Assembly (NCBI RefSeq): GCF_016406085.1
Contig: NZ_JAEHFJ010000003.1
Location: forward strand, 124,001-188,000
DNA: 64,000 nt
From: Aureibaculum flavum
GTDB lineage: Bacteria > Bacteroidota > Bacteroidia > Flavobacteriales > Flavobacteriaceae
Direction: 5' to 3'
The position numbers and the translations under genes are program-made. Positions 18,335-28,240 of the stretch are shown piece after piece (position 1 is the stretch's first letter; every line of letters begins with the position of its first letter). The notes below the pieces were generated by a model. The model ran no database searches. It had not been told where the DNA came from and was given only the letters and a program-made list of their open reading frames with translations.

Positions 18335-18976
18335 ATGGATATTATACCGCAAAAAATAGACGATTACGTAGTAGAACATTCAGAAAATGAGCCTCAATTA
18401 TTAAAACAGCTTAATAGAGAAACTTGGCAAACCGTTTTGAACCCAAGAATGTTAAGTGGTGCATTTCAAGGTCGCGTATTGTCAATGTTATCAAAACTAA
18501 CACAACCCAAGTCAATTTTAGAAATCGGTACATATACAGGTTATTCAGCGTTATGCCTGGCAGAAGGCCTATCACACGATGGTATTTTACATACCATAGA
18601 TCATAATGAAGAACTAGCTTCTCTACAAGAGAAATATTTTAAAAAGTCTTTATATAAACATCAAATAAAACAATACATTGGAAATGCAATAGATATAATA
18701 CCAGCAATTGATGAGAAATTTGATTTGGTATTTATTGATGCTGATAAAAGCAACTATACCAATTACTATAATTTAGTAATTGATAAAATGAATAAAGGTG
18801 GCATAATCTTATCAGATAACGTCTTATGGAGTGGTAAGGTGGTTGAGAAACTAAACCCTAAGGACGAAGATACGAAAGCATTACTTGCCTATAATAAACT
18901 ACTCAAAGAAGACCCTAGAATTGAGACCGTTTTATTACCTATTAGAGATGGCTTAACTATAAGTAGAATAAAATAA
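18335..18976 (+). CDS. SAM-dependent O-methyltransferase (catechol/caffeoyl-CoA OMT family)
   Basis: This is a 213-aa class I methyltransferase. The SAM-binding ILEIGTYTGYSALCLAEGL lies near residue 68. The metal-binding Asp is in DLVFIDADKSNYTNYY (near 137), and GGIILSDNVLWSGKVV carries the second metal ligand pair. The IDADKxNY and DNVLWxG motifs are diagnostic for the divalent-metal-dependent OMT family. The methyl acceptor cannot be predicted. It lies 48 bp after the Cys/His protein gene and may be in the same transcript. Confidence 0.93.
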   Translation: MDIIPQKIDDYVVEHSENEPQLLKQLNRETWQTVLNPRMLSGAFQGRVLSMLSKLTQPKSILEIGTYTGYSALCLAEGLSHDGILHTIDHNEELASLQEKYFKKSLYKHQIKQYIGNAIDIIPAIDEKFDLVFIDADKSNYTNYYNLVIDKMNKGGIILSDNVLWSGKVVEKLNPKDEDTKALLAYNKLLKEDPRIETVLLPIRDGLTISRIK

Positions 18977-19063
18977 CAATTCTTTAACTAAAGATTTACA
19001 CTTTATTAACTTGTAATCTGGTCAAGTTTGCATAGCTTTAGGGTACTTCTAAATACGCTAACT

Positions 19064-19489
19064 ATGAACACACAAGCACTACCTTCAAAAAAAGCTAGTT
19101 TTCAGCAATGGCACAAAGAAACCATTAGATGGGCTAAAGAATTTGACGTATACATTTATGAGTTAAATGAATTAAAAAAACGCGTCGATTCTAAAAAAGT
19201 TAAAGACCACATCGATGTTCAAGTACAAAAAAATATAGTTTTAATCACTAAAACGACTCAAGACAGGTTATTGAAAGATGTATTAGATGGGCTGCAAAAA
19301 CACAAAGCACACTTTACTAACTTATTGCAGTCTGAAAATCAAATGGAGATTCAAAATTATAAAGACGCACATCTTTCTTTGACAAAAAAAATTAGACAAC
19401 TTCGGGGAAAATTAGGATCTTTAAAAACGCGTATTTCTGATTTCTTAAATTCAGAATCTAGAATTCAACGACATGGATATAGCTACTAA
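19064..19489 (+). CDS. Hypothetical alpha-helical protein, about 141 aa
   Basis: No recognised domain. I prefer the ATG at 19064 (MNTQALPSKKASFQQWHKETIRWAKE) over the TTG at 19028. The sequence is soluble and strongly helical with heptad-like spacing in ELNELKKRVDSKKVKDHIDVQVQKNIVLI and SLTKKIRQLRGKLGSLKTRISDFL, suggesting a coiled-coil bundle. It ends 10 bp before the convergent PAP2 gene. Related short proteins occur in flavobacteria without assigned function. Confidence 0.65.
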   Translation: MNTQALPSKKASFQQWHKETIRWAKEFDVYIYELNELKKRVDSKKVKDHIDVQVQKNIVLITKTTQDRLLKDVLDGLQKHKAHFTNLLQSENQMEIQNYKDAHLSLTKKIRQLRGKLGSLKTRISDFLNSESRIQRHGYSY

Positions 19490-19499
19490 AGCACCCATA

Positions 19500-20069
19500 T
19501 CAATTAGAATTAACTTTTTTTAAAAAGTATATACTTATTTTGTAAAATAAGAGTCCAATAGTAATACCTAATAACATTCCCATAAAAATATCAATGGGAA
19601 AATGAACACCAATGTATATTCTACTGTACGCAAATAATAGTGGCCAACCTAGTAGTAAAAATGGATATTTATAGTACTTTCTTAACGTTAATATCATAAA
19701 AGTAGTTACTGCAAAAGATGTTGTTGAGTGACCTGATACGAAACTATAACCTCTCGGCTTCTTTAAAATTCTAATAAGCTCATTAACTGTAGGGTCGTTG
19801 TTAGGTCGTAACCTAGCTACATTATTTTTAATGAGATTTACAAACTGATCAGAAAATGCCACCAATCCTGCGGCAACTAAGACAAGTATAAGTCCCTTTT
19901 TCCATCCGTAGGATTTAAAAATAAAATAGAACAGTAGTAAAAATAAAGGAATCCAACTAAATTGGTTGGTAATAAACATCCAAAATGAATCCCAGGGCTC
20001 AGAACCCCAATTATTCAGATAAACAATTAATTCTTTATCGTATTCAAGAATTTGGTCTAATAAATCCAA
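19500..20069 (-). CDS. PAP2 family membrane phosphatase
   Basis: This is a 189-aa type 2 phosphatidic acid phosphatase with the three-part signature: KNNVARLRP (phosphate-binding Arg), PRGYSFVSGHSTTSF (catalytic His), and YSRIYIGVHFPIDI (Arg and nucleophile His). Five or six hydrophobic helices are present. Likely activities are undecaprenyl diphosphate recycling (like BacA-independent PgpB) or lipid phosphate hydrolysis at the periplasmic face; the sequence does not decide between them. Its start codon lies 1 bp after the tatA stop codon, so they are co-transcribed. Confidence 0.92.
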   Translation of the reverse strand: MDLLDQILEYDKELIVYLNNWGSEPWDSFWMFITNQFSWIPLFLLLFYFIFKSYGWKKGLILVLVAAGLVAFSDQFVNLIKNNVARLRPNNDPTVNELIRILKKPRGYSFVSGHSTTSFAVTTFMILTLRKYYKYPFLLLGWPLLFAYSRIYIGVHFPIDIFMGMLLGITIGLLFYKISIYFLKKVNSN

Positions 20070-20070
20070 T

Positions 20071-20358
20071 TTATAAGTTCCGTTTTATAGGACCAGTTAC
20101 ATCGTCTATATTGCCCTTTATATTATCCTGAATAGATTTCATATCCTTCTTAAGATCCTTAGCTAAATTGGTGTCTATACCTTGTTTTTCCGCCGTTTCA
20201 GTAATCTCTCTTTTAATATCATTGGTAGCGTCCTTTAATTGACGCATGCCTTTCCCTAATCCTTGGGCAATACCTGGAATTTTATCAGCACCAAAAAGCA
20301 TCAATACAATAACGACCACTACAAAAATTTCGCCACCACTTATAAATAAAAAATACAT
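20071..20358 (-). CDS. tatA: Twin-arginine translocase subunit TatA/TatE
   Basis: The 95-aa protein has one N-terminal transmembrane helix (GGEIFVVVVIVLMLFGADKIP), the FGxxKxP hinge, an amphipathic helix (GIAQGLGKGMRQLKDATNDIKREI) and a charged soluble tail, as in TatA. No TatB-like or TatC gene is in the window. A minus-strand TATCTTTG box at 20377-20384 sits 19 bp before the ATG and fits a Bacteroidetes -7 element. Downstream PAP2 gene follows directly. Confidence 0.93.
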   Translation of the reverse strand: MYFLFISGGEIFVVVVIVLMLFGADKIPGIAQGLGKGMRQLKDATNDIKREITETAEKQGIDTNLAKDLKKDMKSIQDNIKGNIDDVTGPIKRNL

Positions 20359-20403
20359 AATTTTAATTTATTGATACAAAGATAATAGAAATTAGCAGAA
20401 TAG

Positions 20404-20892
20404 TTAATCTAATTCTCTTTTAGCTGTACGTATTTTTATTACGTCTATTAATCGTTTCAATTTTTCCAGTTCTTCAACACTATTTAATCCTGAAATTTCA
20501 AGTATACCATTCGGTATGGCTCCATGAACTATCGGAGCCATATACAAAACATTATTAATTATTAGAGCCAATGGTTTACCAATATTATTTTCTGTTAAAA
20601 TAAAAAATTGGTCTTTACCATTTCCATCAAGCTCAATAGTTAAAGATGGCCTTCCGCTAATATCAAAAGAGTTCTTTACTTTTTTAAACTTATGGATTCC
20701 TACAAAACCACTGGTATCAACTTTATACGTTTTTGTACTATCACTTTTTAAAATAAACTCTTTTCCTAGAGTTGAAGTTTGGTAAATACCATTAAACCTT
20801 ACAACTTTAGAACCATTGTTATTTTCTTGAGCATAAGAGTTACAATACAAAAGGCAGAAAATGACATTCAATATGATTATTTTAGGTCTCAT
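20404..20892 (-). CDS. Exported orphan protein resembling the SecD periplasmic head domain
   Basis: The frame is open from 20979, but MRPKIIILNVIFCLLYCNSYAQ at 20892 gives a signal peptide, and a TATCTTTG promoter box at 20913-20920 lies inside the longer frame, so I use 20892. The 162-aa product ends with FILTENNIGKPLALIIN, then LYMAPIVHGAIPNGILEISG and SVEELEKLKRLI. This matches the pattern of the SecD first periplasmic (P1 head) domain, which reads roughly LTxxNIGkpLAivlDg.v..aP.v...I..G.aeISG....eea..La..i. Here there are no transmembrane helices, so this is a free periplasmic domain. Relation to SecD is my reading of the motif; function unknown. Confidence 0.72.
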   Translation of the reverse strand: MRPKIIILNVIFCLLYCNSYAQENNNGSKVVRFNGIYQTSTLGKEFILKSDSTKTYKVDTSGFVGIHKFKKVKNSFDISGRPSLTIELDGNGKDQFFILTENNIGKPLALIINNVLYMAPIVHGAIPNGILEISGLNSVEELEKLKRLIDVIKIRTAKRELD

Positions 20893-20985
20893 AAAATTGC
20901 TATTAGCAAGTTCAAAGATAGCAGAATTTACAAAGTCCAAAATAATAATATTTATATTAGCATACATACCCAAAATCAAGAGAAC

Positions 20986-21438
20986 ATGAATTTTAGAAAA
21001 GCTAATAAAAATGACGTTGCATTTATTGTAAATATGATTGCTAGTGATGCACTTGGAAAGTTAAGAGAGGATTATAAAGAACCTCTTCCTGAAAAATATT
21101 TTAACGCTTTTTCAGCTATTAATGCAGATCCGAATCAAGAGTTAATTGTTGTTGAAACTGATGCTTCTGAAATTATAGGAACTTTACAATTGAGTTTTAT
21201 TCAGTACTTAACCTATCAAGGTGGTGTTAGAGCACAAATTGAAGCTGTACGCATTAGAGAAGATTTTAGAGGTAAAGGTATTGGAAAATTGGTATTTGAA
21301 TGGGCAATTGAAAGAGCCAAGCAACGGAAAGCTCATTTACTGCAACTTACAACAGATAAAAAACGTCCAGATGCTATAAAATTCTATAAAAAATTAGGAT
21401 TTGTAAATAGCCACGAAGGCATGAAATTGCATTTGTAG
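20986..21438 (+). CDS. GNAT family N-acetyltransferase
   Basis: This 150-aa acetyltransferase carries the acetyl-CoA-binding motif EDFRGKGIGKLVFEWAIERAKQR (R-G-x-G-I-G type A). Upstream are motif D/C-like strands (FRKANKNDVAFIVNMIASD), and FYKKLGFVNSHEGMKL closes the fold. The open frame begins at 20779, but the first 69 codons overlap the divergent gene and its promoter. MNFRKANKND at 20986 is the natural GNAT start. Substrate is not predictable. Stops 3 bp before the convergent mutS stop codon. Confidence 0.9.
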   Translation: MNFRKANKNDVAFIVNMIASDALGKLREDYKEPLPEKYFNAFSAINADPNQELIVVETDASEIIGTLQLSFIQYLTYQGGVRAQIEAVRIREDFRGKGIGKLVFEWAIERAKQRKAHLLQLTTDKKRPDAIKFYKKLGFVNSHEGMKLHL

Positions 21439-21441
21439 ATT

Positions 21442-24045
21442 TTATTTTTTCACCAACATTCGCTTAATCTCATTCAATTTCATTAAGGCTTCAATAGGTG
21501 TTAACGTATCAATATTTGTAGCTAATATTTCTTCTTTTATGTCCTCCAACAAAGGATCGTCTAGCTGAAAAAAGCTCAATTGAACATCTTCTTCAGTCGC
21601 TTGTTTGAGCTTGTCTTTAATTTCATCTGAAGAGTGACTAGCTTCCAATTTTTTTAGCATTTTATTGGCTCTGTGAATTACAGAAGCTGGCATACCTGCT
21701 AATTTAGCCACATGTATTCCGAAACTATGTTCACTACCACCTGGCACTAATTTTCTAAGAAAAATAACATTGTCTTTCAATTCTTTAATAGAAACATTGA
21801 AGTTTTTGACCCGATCAAAAGTTTCGGTCATGTCATTTAATTCATGATAATGTGTGGCAAATAATGTTTTAGCCTTTGAAGGATGTTCATGTAAATATTC
21901 AGCAATTGCCCAGGCAATTGAAATTCCATCATACGTACTTGTTCCGCGACCAATTTCATCTAATAATACCAAACTGCGTTCAGATATATTATTTAAAATA
22001 TTAGCAGTTTCGTTCATTTCTACCATAAAAGTAGATTCTCCCATGGAGATATTATCACTTGCTCCTACTCTAGTAAATATTTTATCAACTACACCAATTC
22101 TGGCTTGTTGTGCAGGGACATAACTACCCATCTGTGCCAATAATACAATTAAAGCAGTTTGACGTAAAATAGCTGACTTACCACTCATATTAGGCCCCGT
22201 AATCATAATAATTTGCTGCTGACCTCTATTCAGCACTACATCATTAGCAATATATTCTTCACCAATAGGTAATTGTTTTTCTATTACCGGATGGCGACCA
22301 TTTTTAATTTCTAAATCAGTGCTTTCATCCAATTGCGGACGCACATAATTATGGTCTTTTGCCGTTTGCGTAAATGAGCATAAGCAATCTAATTTAGCTA
22401 CCCGTTGAGCATTTTCTTGAACTTGCAAAATATGCACCGTCATAAACTGTAATAAATCAGCAAAAATTTGCTGCTCTAATACTGCAATTTTTTCTTCTGC
22501 ACCTAAAATTTTGGTTTCGTATTCTTTCAGCTCTTCAGTGATATAACGTTCAGCATTTACTAACGTTTGCTTTCTAACCCACTCTTCAGGAACCTTGTCT
22601 TTATGAGAATTTCTGACCTCGATATAATATCCAAATACATTATTAAAAGAAATTTTTAAACTAGGTATTTTGGTGCGTTCAGATTCTCGTGCTAACATAG
22701 CATCCAAATAATCTTTAGCGTTTGTAGAAATACCTCTTAAATCATCTAATTCTTTGGAGACATTATTCGCAATTGTGTTTCCTTTATTGATATTTACTGG
22801 AGCATTCTCATTTATTGTTATTGCTATTTTTTCAATTAAATCAGTACAATTATGTAATTGTTTCCCTAATTGTTGTAAAGACTTATTCTCACTTTTTTCA
22901 GCATTTACTTTTATTGGTAAAATAGCCTTTAGAGAATCTTTTAATAGTACTACTTCACGCGGGTTTATCTTTCCTGTTGCTACTTTAGAAATCAGTCTTT
23001 CAATATCACTAATTTGCTTTATTTGATAGGTAATTCCATCATAAAACGCATCATTATCAATCAAATATTTCACAATTTCGTGTCGTTGCTGAATTTGTTT
23101 CAAATTCTTTAGAGGCAATGCCAACCAGCGTTTTAACAGTCTTCCACCCATTGGCGAAATGGTTCTATCAATAACATCCAACAATGTAACTGCTTCTGGT
23201 TGATTGGAATAATACAATTCTAAATTGCGAACAGTAAAGCGATCCATCCAAACATAATGATCTTCTTCTACACGATGAATGGTAGAAATATGTTCTAATT
23301 TTTTATGCTGCGTTTCTGATAGGTAATATAAAATTGCACCCGCAGAAACAATTCCGTGTTGTAAATCATCAATACCAAAACCTTTAAGTGATTTTATCTT
23401 AAAATGTTCCGTGAGTTGTTCATTAGCATAATCGTCTTGAAAAATCCAATCATCTAAATAGAATGTATAATAACGCTCACCAAAAGCTTCTTTAAACTTG
23501 TTTTTAAACTGCTTTTGGACTAAAACCTCACTTGGACCAAAATTTTGAAGTAGCTTGTCGATATATTCTTCATTTCCCTCTGCCACTAGAAATTCGCCTG
23601 TAGAAATATCTAAAAATGATATCCCCAACTTTCTTTTACCAAAATGAATGGCTGCTAAAAAGTTATTGGTTTTAGATTGTAATACCTCATCATTTAATGC
23701 AACTCCAGGTGTAACCAATTCCGTTACTCCACGTTTTACAATAGTTTTGGTCATTTTAGGATCTTCCAACTGATCGCAAATAGCAACTCGCATTCCCGCC
23801 TTTACCAATTTAGGCAAATACGTATTTAAGGAATGATGTGGAAACCCTGCCAAGGCCGTTTCGCTTTCGCTACCTGCACCACGTTTGGTTAAAACGATGC
23901 CCAAAACACCCGCCGCTTTAACAGCATCTTCACCGAAAGTTTCGTAAAAATCGCCCACTCTAAATAATAACATCGCATCAGGATATTTTACCTTGATGGC
24001 ATTATACTGCTTCATTAATGGGGTGACTTTTTTTGTTTTAGCCAA
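21442..24045 (-). CDS. mutS: DNA mismatch repair protein MutS
   Basis: This is a full-length MutS (867 aa with this start). The mismatch-reading segment [17 protein letters not shown] near residue 30 holds the Phe-x-Glu-type wedge. The connector, lever and clamp domains follow, and the ATPase has Walker [15 protein letters not shown], Walker [15 protein letters not shown] and LFATHYHEL. No ATG precedes the conserved N-terminus: the TTG at 24045-24043 translates as the expected [14 protein letters not shown] start, whereas the open frame above it (another TTG at 24117) is unlike MutS. I therefore call a TTG start. Convergent with GNAT, 3 bp between stops. Confidence 0.96.
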   Translation of the reverse strand: MAKTKKVTPLMKQYNAIKVKYPDAMLLFRVGDFYETFGEDAVKAAGVLGIVLTKRGAGSESETALAGFPHHSLNTYLPKLVKAGMRVAICDQLEDPKMTKTIVKRGVTELVTPGVALNDEVLQSKTNNFLAAIHFGKRKLGISFLDISTGEFLVAEGNEEYIDKLLQNFGPSEVLVQKQFKNKFKEAFGERYYTFYLDDWIFQDDYANEQLTEHFKIKSLKGFGIDDLQHGIVSAGAILYYLSETQHKKLEHISTIHRVEEDHYVWMDRFTVRNLELYYSNQPEAVTLLDVIDRTISPMGGRLLKRWLALPLKNLKQIQQRHEIVKYLIDNDAFYDGITYQIKQISDIERLISKVATGKINPREVVLLKDSLKAILPIKVNAEKSENKSLQQLGKQLHNCTDLIEKIAITINENAPVNINKGNTIANNVSKELDDLRGISTNAKDYLDAMLARESERTKIPSLKISFNNVFGYYIEVRNSHKDKVPEEWVRKQTLVNAERYITEELKEYETKILGAEEKIAVLEQQIFADLLQFMTVHILQVQENAQRVAKLDCLCSFTQTAKDHNYVRPQLDESTDLEIKNGRHPVIEKQLPIGEEYIANDVVLNRGQQQIIMITGPNMSGKSAILRQTALIVLLAQMGSYVPAQQARIGVVDKIFTRVGASDNISMGESTFMVEMNETANILNNISERSLVLLDEIGRGTSTYDGISIAWAIAEYLHEHPSKAKTLFATHYHELNDMTETFDRVKNFNVSIKELKDNVIFLRKLVPGGSEHSFGIHVAKLAGMPASVIHRANKMLKKLEASHSSDEIKDKLKQATEEDVQLSFFQLDDPLLEDIKEEILATNIDTLTPIEALMKLNEIKRMLVKK

Positions 24046-24198
24046 GATTCTGGAGATTAAATGATAAGACGCGAAGTTACATTTTTTTAGAGTGCCTGTA
24101 AAATGAAGCTGGATCAATTATTCACAATCGTCATATTTATTATTTACTTTTGGACAATTAATATGGGCAACTTAAAACAATAAACTGAAAATTGAACC

Positions 24199-24735
24199 AT
24201 GAGGAAATTAAAAAACAGCGAGCTAGATCGATTAAATACCAATGAATTTAAAGAGGCCTCTAAAACACCATTGATTGTTATACTTGATAATATCAGGAGT
24301 TTAAATAATATCGGCTCGGTGTTTAGAACGTCTGATGCCTTTCTTGTTGAAAAAATTTACCTCTGCGGTATTACCGCACAACCACCACATAAAGACATTC
24401 ATAAAACAGCTTTGGGAGCGACAGATACTGTTGATTGGGAGCATGCAGAAGATACGTTGACACTTATTGAAAAATTAAAGAGCGAAAATGTTGAAATTGC
24501 ATCTATCGAACAAGCCGAAAACAGTATTGAACTTCAAAATTTTACACCTGTAAAAGGGAAAAAATTAGCTATTGTATTAGGCAACGAAGTTAAAGGCGTA
24601 CAACAAGCAGTAGTCTCAGCATCTGATTACTGTCTTGAAATTCCGCAATATGGCACTAAACATTCCTTAAATATTTCGGTTACCTGTGGAGTCGTTTTAT
24701 GGGATTTATTCAATAAAATAGAAAAGAGATCATAG
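24199..24735 (+). CDS. SpoU/TrmH-family RNA 2'-O-methyltransferase
   Basis: This 178-aa SPOUT-fold methyltransferase has motif 1 LDNIRSLNNIGSVFRTSDAFLVEKIYLCG, motif 2 LAIVLGNEVKGVQQAVVSASDYCLEIPQYGTKHSLNIS and the SAM-binding knot residues in VTCGVVLWDL. It lacks the N-terminal substrate-binding domain of RlmB, so it is the short TrmH/TrmL-like type. The target (tRNA or rRNA position) cannot be told from the sequence. A loose inverted repeat (24719-24728 with 24757-24766) spans its stop codon and may act as a terminator. Confidence 0.92.
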   Translation: MRKLKNSELDRLNTNEFKEASKTPLIVILDNIRSLNNIGSVFRTSDAFLVEKIYLCGITAQPPHKDIHKTALGATDTVDWEHAEDTLTLIEKLKSENVEIASIEQAENSIELQNFTPVKGKKLAIVLGNEVKGVQQAVVSASDYCLEIPQYGTKHSLNISVTCGVVLWDLFNKIEKRS

Positions 24736-24781
24736 TGATTAAATATTATCTTAAACCTCTTTTCTAAAATCTGTTGCTATT

Positions 24782-27355
24782 TTACTTCCATTCAAAATCC
24801 CCGTTTTCTATAGACCAATCGTTACCGAAAAAACCTGCACATTTTACAGCATCAATACCTTCATTTAACACTTGATTATCAAAAAGAAGCACATCAGGAA
24901 AAGTTGTTCCATTCACCATATAATGATTAGCGTAAGTCGCTTTCATGCCTTCATCTCCCGAAGCGGTCACCACACCAACACTTGCAAAATCACTATCTTT
25001 TCTGGCTGTAGTAAAGTACATTCCCCATTGGTTTCCAACTAATTTTTTACCACCAAAATCGACTTCATTATTTTTTACTTGAATAGGACTGTCTTTTAGC
25101 AATAATTTCCAAGCTACATTAGTATCCTTATTTCCATAAATGATAACATTTCTATCAGCATATTTTTTTAAAGAAAAGTCCGTATCTTTTATCATTTCTA
25201 CATTTCCGTTTGCTCGATAATAAAAAGTTTCAGCATCAAAAAGAGCTTTGTGGTAATTCCATTCATTTTCAGAAGCATTACCTTTTGTACCATAAACAAA
25301 AACTACATTATTTCTAAAAGCATCTTTAAATCCCCCATTTCTATGTGGTCCTTTTTCGCTTAAAGAAGGTACCGTAGTTGTTTTCCAATTACCATTCTCT
25401 TTTTTAAAGTAATTCTTATTTTTAGTAATAATTTCTAATACTTCACCATCAAGCGTAAGTGTATTTATTGTGTCAGATAATGTTGACAAATCAACTTCCA
25501 AAAGGGCAACATTATCCGTAGTTATAGTAAAACCTTTTTCTTTTGACATATCAAAAGAGCTTACTTCAAATTGTTTTTCTTGTTGATGGATGGTAATAAA
25601 ATGGGCTGTTGCAGAAACGCCTGGTGATCCTGTATAAAATTCTAACTTTTTCACATCGTCATCCTTTTTAATAGTGCGTTGTTTGAAAAAATCAAAAATT
25701 GGAGCCCAATCTACACTGTGATTCCCATACCAATGGGTACCATCAGGATATTCATAATACGTAAAATCATTATGAAATTTACCCAAACGCTCTCTCATTT
25801 GTCTTGCAATAATAGTTGGCACTACATTATCCTTTTCACCATGTAATATGTAAACTCCGCTTTGTAAATAATTACGTTCCAATTTTAATGTTCTACTTGG
25901 AGTGCCCGCTCTTTCAATAATATTTTCTAAAGGCGTATTTATAGATTGTAATTTCATACGCTCTACAGTTTTTGGCGATAGCCCAACACGCTCCAATTGT
26001 TCTGGTGTCATTTCTAACATTCGTTTCGTAAAACCATCACGATATGCCAATAAATCAGGATAACCTGCACATGGAGCAATAGCAGCAAATTTATCAGGAT
26101 AGGTGGCTCCTAAATACCAAGTTCCGTGCCCACCCATTGAATGACCCGTTAAATAAATTTTGCTTGCATCTGGCTTATAAATAGTTGTTGCATCTGCTAA
26201 AACTTCCAAAGCATCTAATCTGCCCCAATCTTCCCAGGCAAAGCCAAATGGACGACGATTAGTAGGGGCTACTAAATTTCCCCAATCTTTTTGCTGATAT
26301 GCATTTGCCTGATTTACCGCTTCAACAGACGCCCCATGCACTGATAAAAACAACGCCTGCGAAGCGTCTCTAGTTGTGGATGGAGCCACACTATAATATT
26401 GCACACTACCATCAAGTTTACTAATAAAGGTCTTTTTATGATGTTTGTATTTTGATTTTATTTGTAGTTTAACTTCTTGTTGATCAAGGGCAACACCTTT
26501 ACTATTTTTCAACTGCAATTGCATTTCAATGCCTTCTTTAGAAACCTCAATTGGTGACGAAGCAAAAGTAAAGGGCACTTTCTGCACTGATAACGGCGGA
26601 ATAGTAGTAATACTAGTTTCTAAGTTCTTTTGACCCAATTTGGCATCAATGGTTGCCCTTTTCACCCAATTTTCAGTAGCATTTATAACTCTAATAGCTC
26701 CTTTATACTCCATATCTTCTTCAGACTGAACATTAGGTAACGTCATATCTCTTGTCGTAAATTGCACCCCGGTACTAGGTGTTATTAACCTTGCCCTTAT
26801 TCTTGGAAAACGCCCCACTTTCAATACAAAAACATTCTCTCCTTTTTTTAATTTTACAGGGATAAGGCTATAACCGAAATCATAATGATCACCTTCATGC
26901 GGAAAACCATTAACTAAAGCTAATGAATGACCTGAAGCTTCAAAAAGCACTATTTTTTCAGCATTCGATTTATAAGACAGATACACATAAGACGATCGTA
27001 AACTACGATCAGAAAAACTACTAGAACTATCCACTTTAATAGCTTTCCATTGCAATTGCTCTCCAAGATAATCAATATCAAAAACCGTTTTGTTTTTAGC
27101 TCGATACTCTTTATTACTCAAGAATTGTTCAAAAACAGGGTCCTTTGGAAAAGAGGAAGACTCAAACCCAAAACGAGGCATTTGCAGTGCCAATCCTGTT
27201 TTAAAAACATGTAATACGTTGCCTTCACTAACCTCATTGACTTTTTCTTTACCAAAATACTCCACTATATTACCCGTTTTTTGAGCATTAGAAATACTTA
27301 GTGCGAATGCTAAAACTAATGTTATAACCAGTTTTTTTTGCGTAAATGTTTTCAT
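24782..27355 (-). CDS. Large secreted prolyl-oligopeptidase-type alpha/beta hydrolase
   Basis: The 857-aa protein has a signal peptide (MKTFTQKKLVITLVLAFALSISNAQ), a beta-rich N-terminal region of roughly 300 residues and a central hydrolase domain. The nucleophile is in YLTGHSMGGHGTWYLG (Ser near 403). The acid is in LHGEKDNVVPT, and the His in YPDGTHWYGNH. The Ser context GHSMGGHGTW resembles S9/esterase-D peptidases. About 270 residues follow the hydrolase. Substrate may be peptides or acylated polysaccharide; the long unassigned flanks prevent a firmer call. Monocistronic, with clear intergenic space on both sides. Confidence 0.87.
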   Translation of the reverse strand: MKTFTQKKLVITLVLAFALSISNAQKTGNIVEYFGKEKVNEVSEGNVLHVFKTGLALQMPRFGFESSSFPKDPVFEQFLSNKEYRAKNKTVFDIDYLGEQLQWKAIKVDSSSSFSDRSLRSSYVYLSYKSNAEKIVLFEASGHSLALVNGFPHEGDHYDFGYSLIPVKLKKGENVFVLKVGRFPRIRARLITPSTGVQFTTRDMTLPNVQSEEDMEYKGAIRVINATENWVKRATIDAKLGQKNLETSITTIPPLSVQKVPFTFASSPIEVSKEGIEMQLQLKNSKGVALDQQEVKLQIKSKYKHHKKTFISKLDGSVQYYSVAPSTTRDASQALFLSVHGASVEAVNQANAYQQKDWGNLVAPTNRRPFGFAWEDWGRLDALEVLADATTIYKPDASKIYLTGHSMGGHGTWYLGATYPDKFAAIAPCAGYPDLLAYRDGFTKRMLEMTPEQLERVGLSPKTVERMKLQSINTPLENIIERAGTPSRTLKLERNYLQSGVYILHGEKDNVVPTIIARQMRERLGKFHNDFTYYEYPDGTHWYGNHSVDWAPIFDFFKQRTIKKDDDVKKLEFYTGSPGVSATAHFITIHQQEKQFEVSSFDMSKEKGFTITTDNVALLEVDLSTLSDTINTLTLDGEVLEIITKNKNYFKKENGNWKTTTVPSLSEKGPHRNGGFKDAFRNNVVFVYGTKGNASENEWNYHKALFDAETFYYRANGNVEMIKDTDFSLKKYADRNVIIYGNKDTNVAWKLLLKDSPIQVKNNEVDFGGKKLVGNQWGMYFTTARKDSDFASVGVVTASGDEGMKATYANHYMVNGTTFPDVLLFDNQVLNEGIDAVKCAGFFGNDWSIENGDFEWK

Positions 27356-27534
27356 TTATTCTAGAATTAATTTTAAACCTCTAAAGTATTACTAATTCTA
27401 ATTTTGCCGTAATTTTTTAGACCAAGAGCTTTTATTAACACCTCAAAGTAATTTGAATGGGATAAATTATTAAACTAATGAAATACTTGGTTTAATTTTT
27501 GATATGATTTACATGTCTTTTTGAACCTAACTAA

Positions 27535-28155
27535 ATGTACCGATTCTCACTTTTCTGTATTGTATTTCTCTTTCTTCTTCAAGGATGTATAAAGCAAAAT
27601 TCAATAAATGAAACAATTATCAGAAAAGAATATGGGCGTAAAATATTAAATAATGATAGTACATATATAGAAATTGATTTAAAAAAATACCCTACTTACT
27701 TAAGACTTCACAACAGAATGCAAGAACTAGCTTGCAGTGATAGTACACCCAAAATTTCTTTTAGATCTGATAATATATTAAAGACTGTATATTTTCCTGG
27801 ATCTTGTCAAAATATGCCAATCTACCTAAGAGAGAAGAACGTTATAGAAATTACTCAAGATTCTGTTTTTAAATCCATTAATGTACTCTCAATAGATAGC
27901 TTGTACTATATAATGAAAATGGATTATTTTAATAACGGCGAAGACCCAAGTCTCAGTGATAGTCATGATAGAGTTCGTATTAGAATTCAATATGATAAAG
28001 ATGAAAGAACAAATGAGTTGACTCAGTTACTTGATAAAATCACAAAATATTTTGATTCAGTTAAAGTTAAAACTTCACTAAACATTTCCCTTTTTGAAAA
28101 ATTAATTAATGCCCCACCACCTCCCCCTCCCATTGACTTGAATGAAATAGAATAA
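27535..28155 (+). CDS. Hypothetical lipoprotein with proline-rich C-terminus
   Basis: The 206-aa product begins MYRFSLFCIVFLFLLQGCIKQ, a lipoprotein signal with the lipobox LQGC. No domain is recognised in the mature part. The tail APPPPPPIDLNEIE is unusually proline rich and probably unstructured. It lies 85 bp before aspS in the same direction, but aspS has its own promoter-like box, so the link is weak. Its function is unknown; composition is ordinary for the window. Confidence 0.72.
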   Translation: MYRFSLFCIVFLFLLQGCIKQNSINETIIRKEYGRKILNNDSTYIEIDLKKYPTYLRLHNRMQELACSDSTPKISFRSDNILKTVYFPGSCQNMPIYLREKNVIEITQDSVFKSINVLSIDSLYYIMKMDYFNNGEDPSLSDSHDRVRIRIQYDKDERTNELTQLLDKITKYFDSVKVKTSLNISLFEKLINAPPPPPPIDLNEIE

Positions 28156-28240
28156 CTTAAAGAATATACTTCAACATTGAAGTGAAAATTGACAACAAAC
28201 CCATCAAAATTCGTTAATTTTGCACTTCAATTTTTTTACA

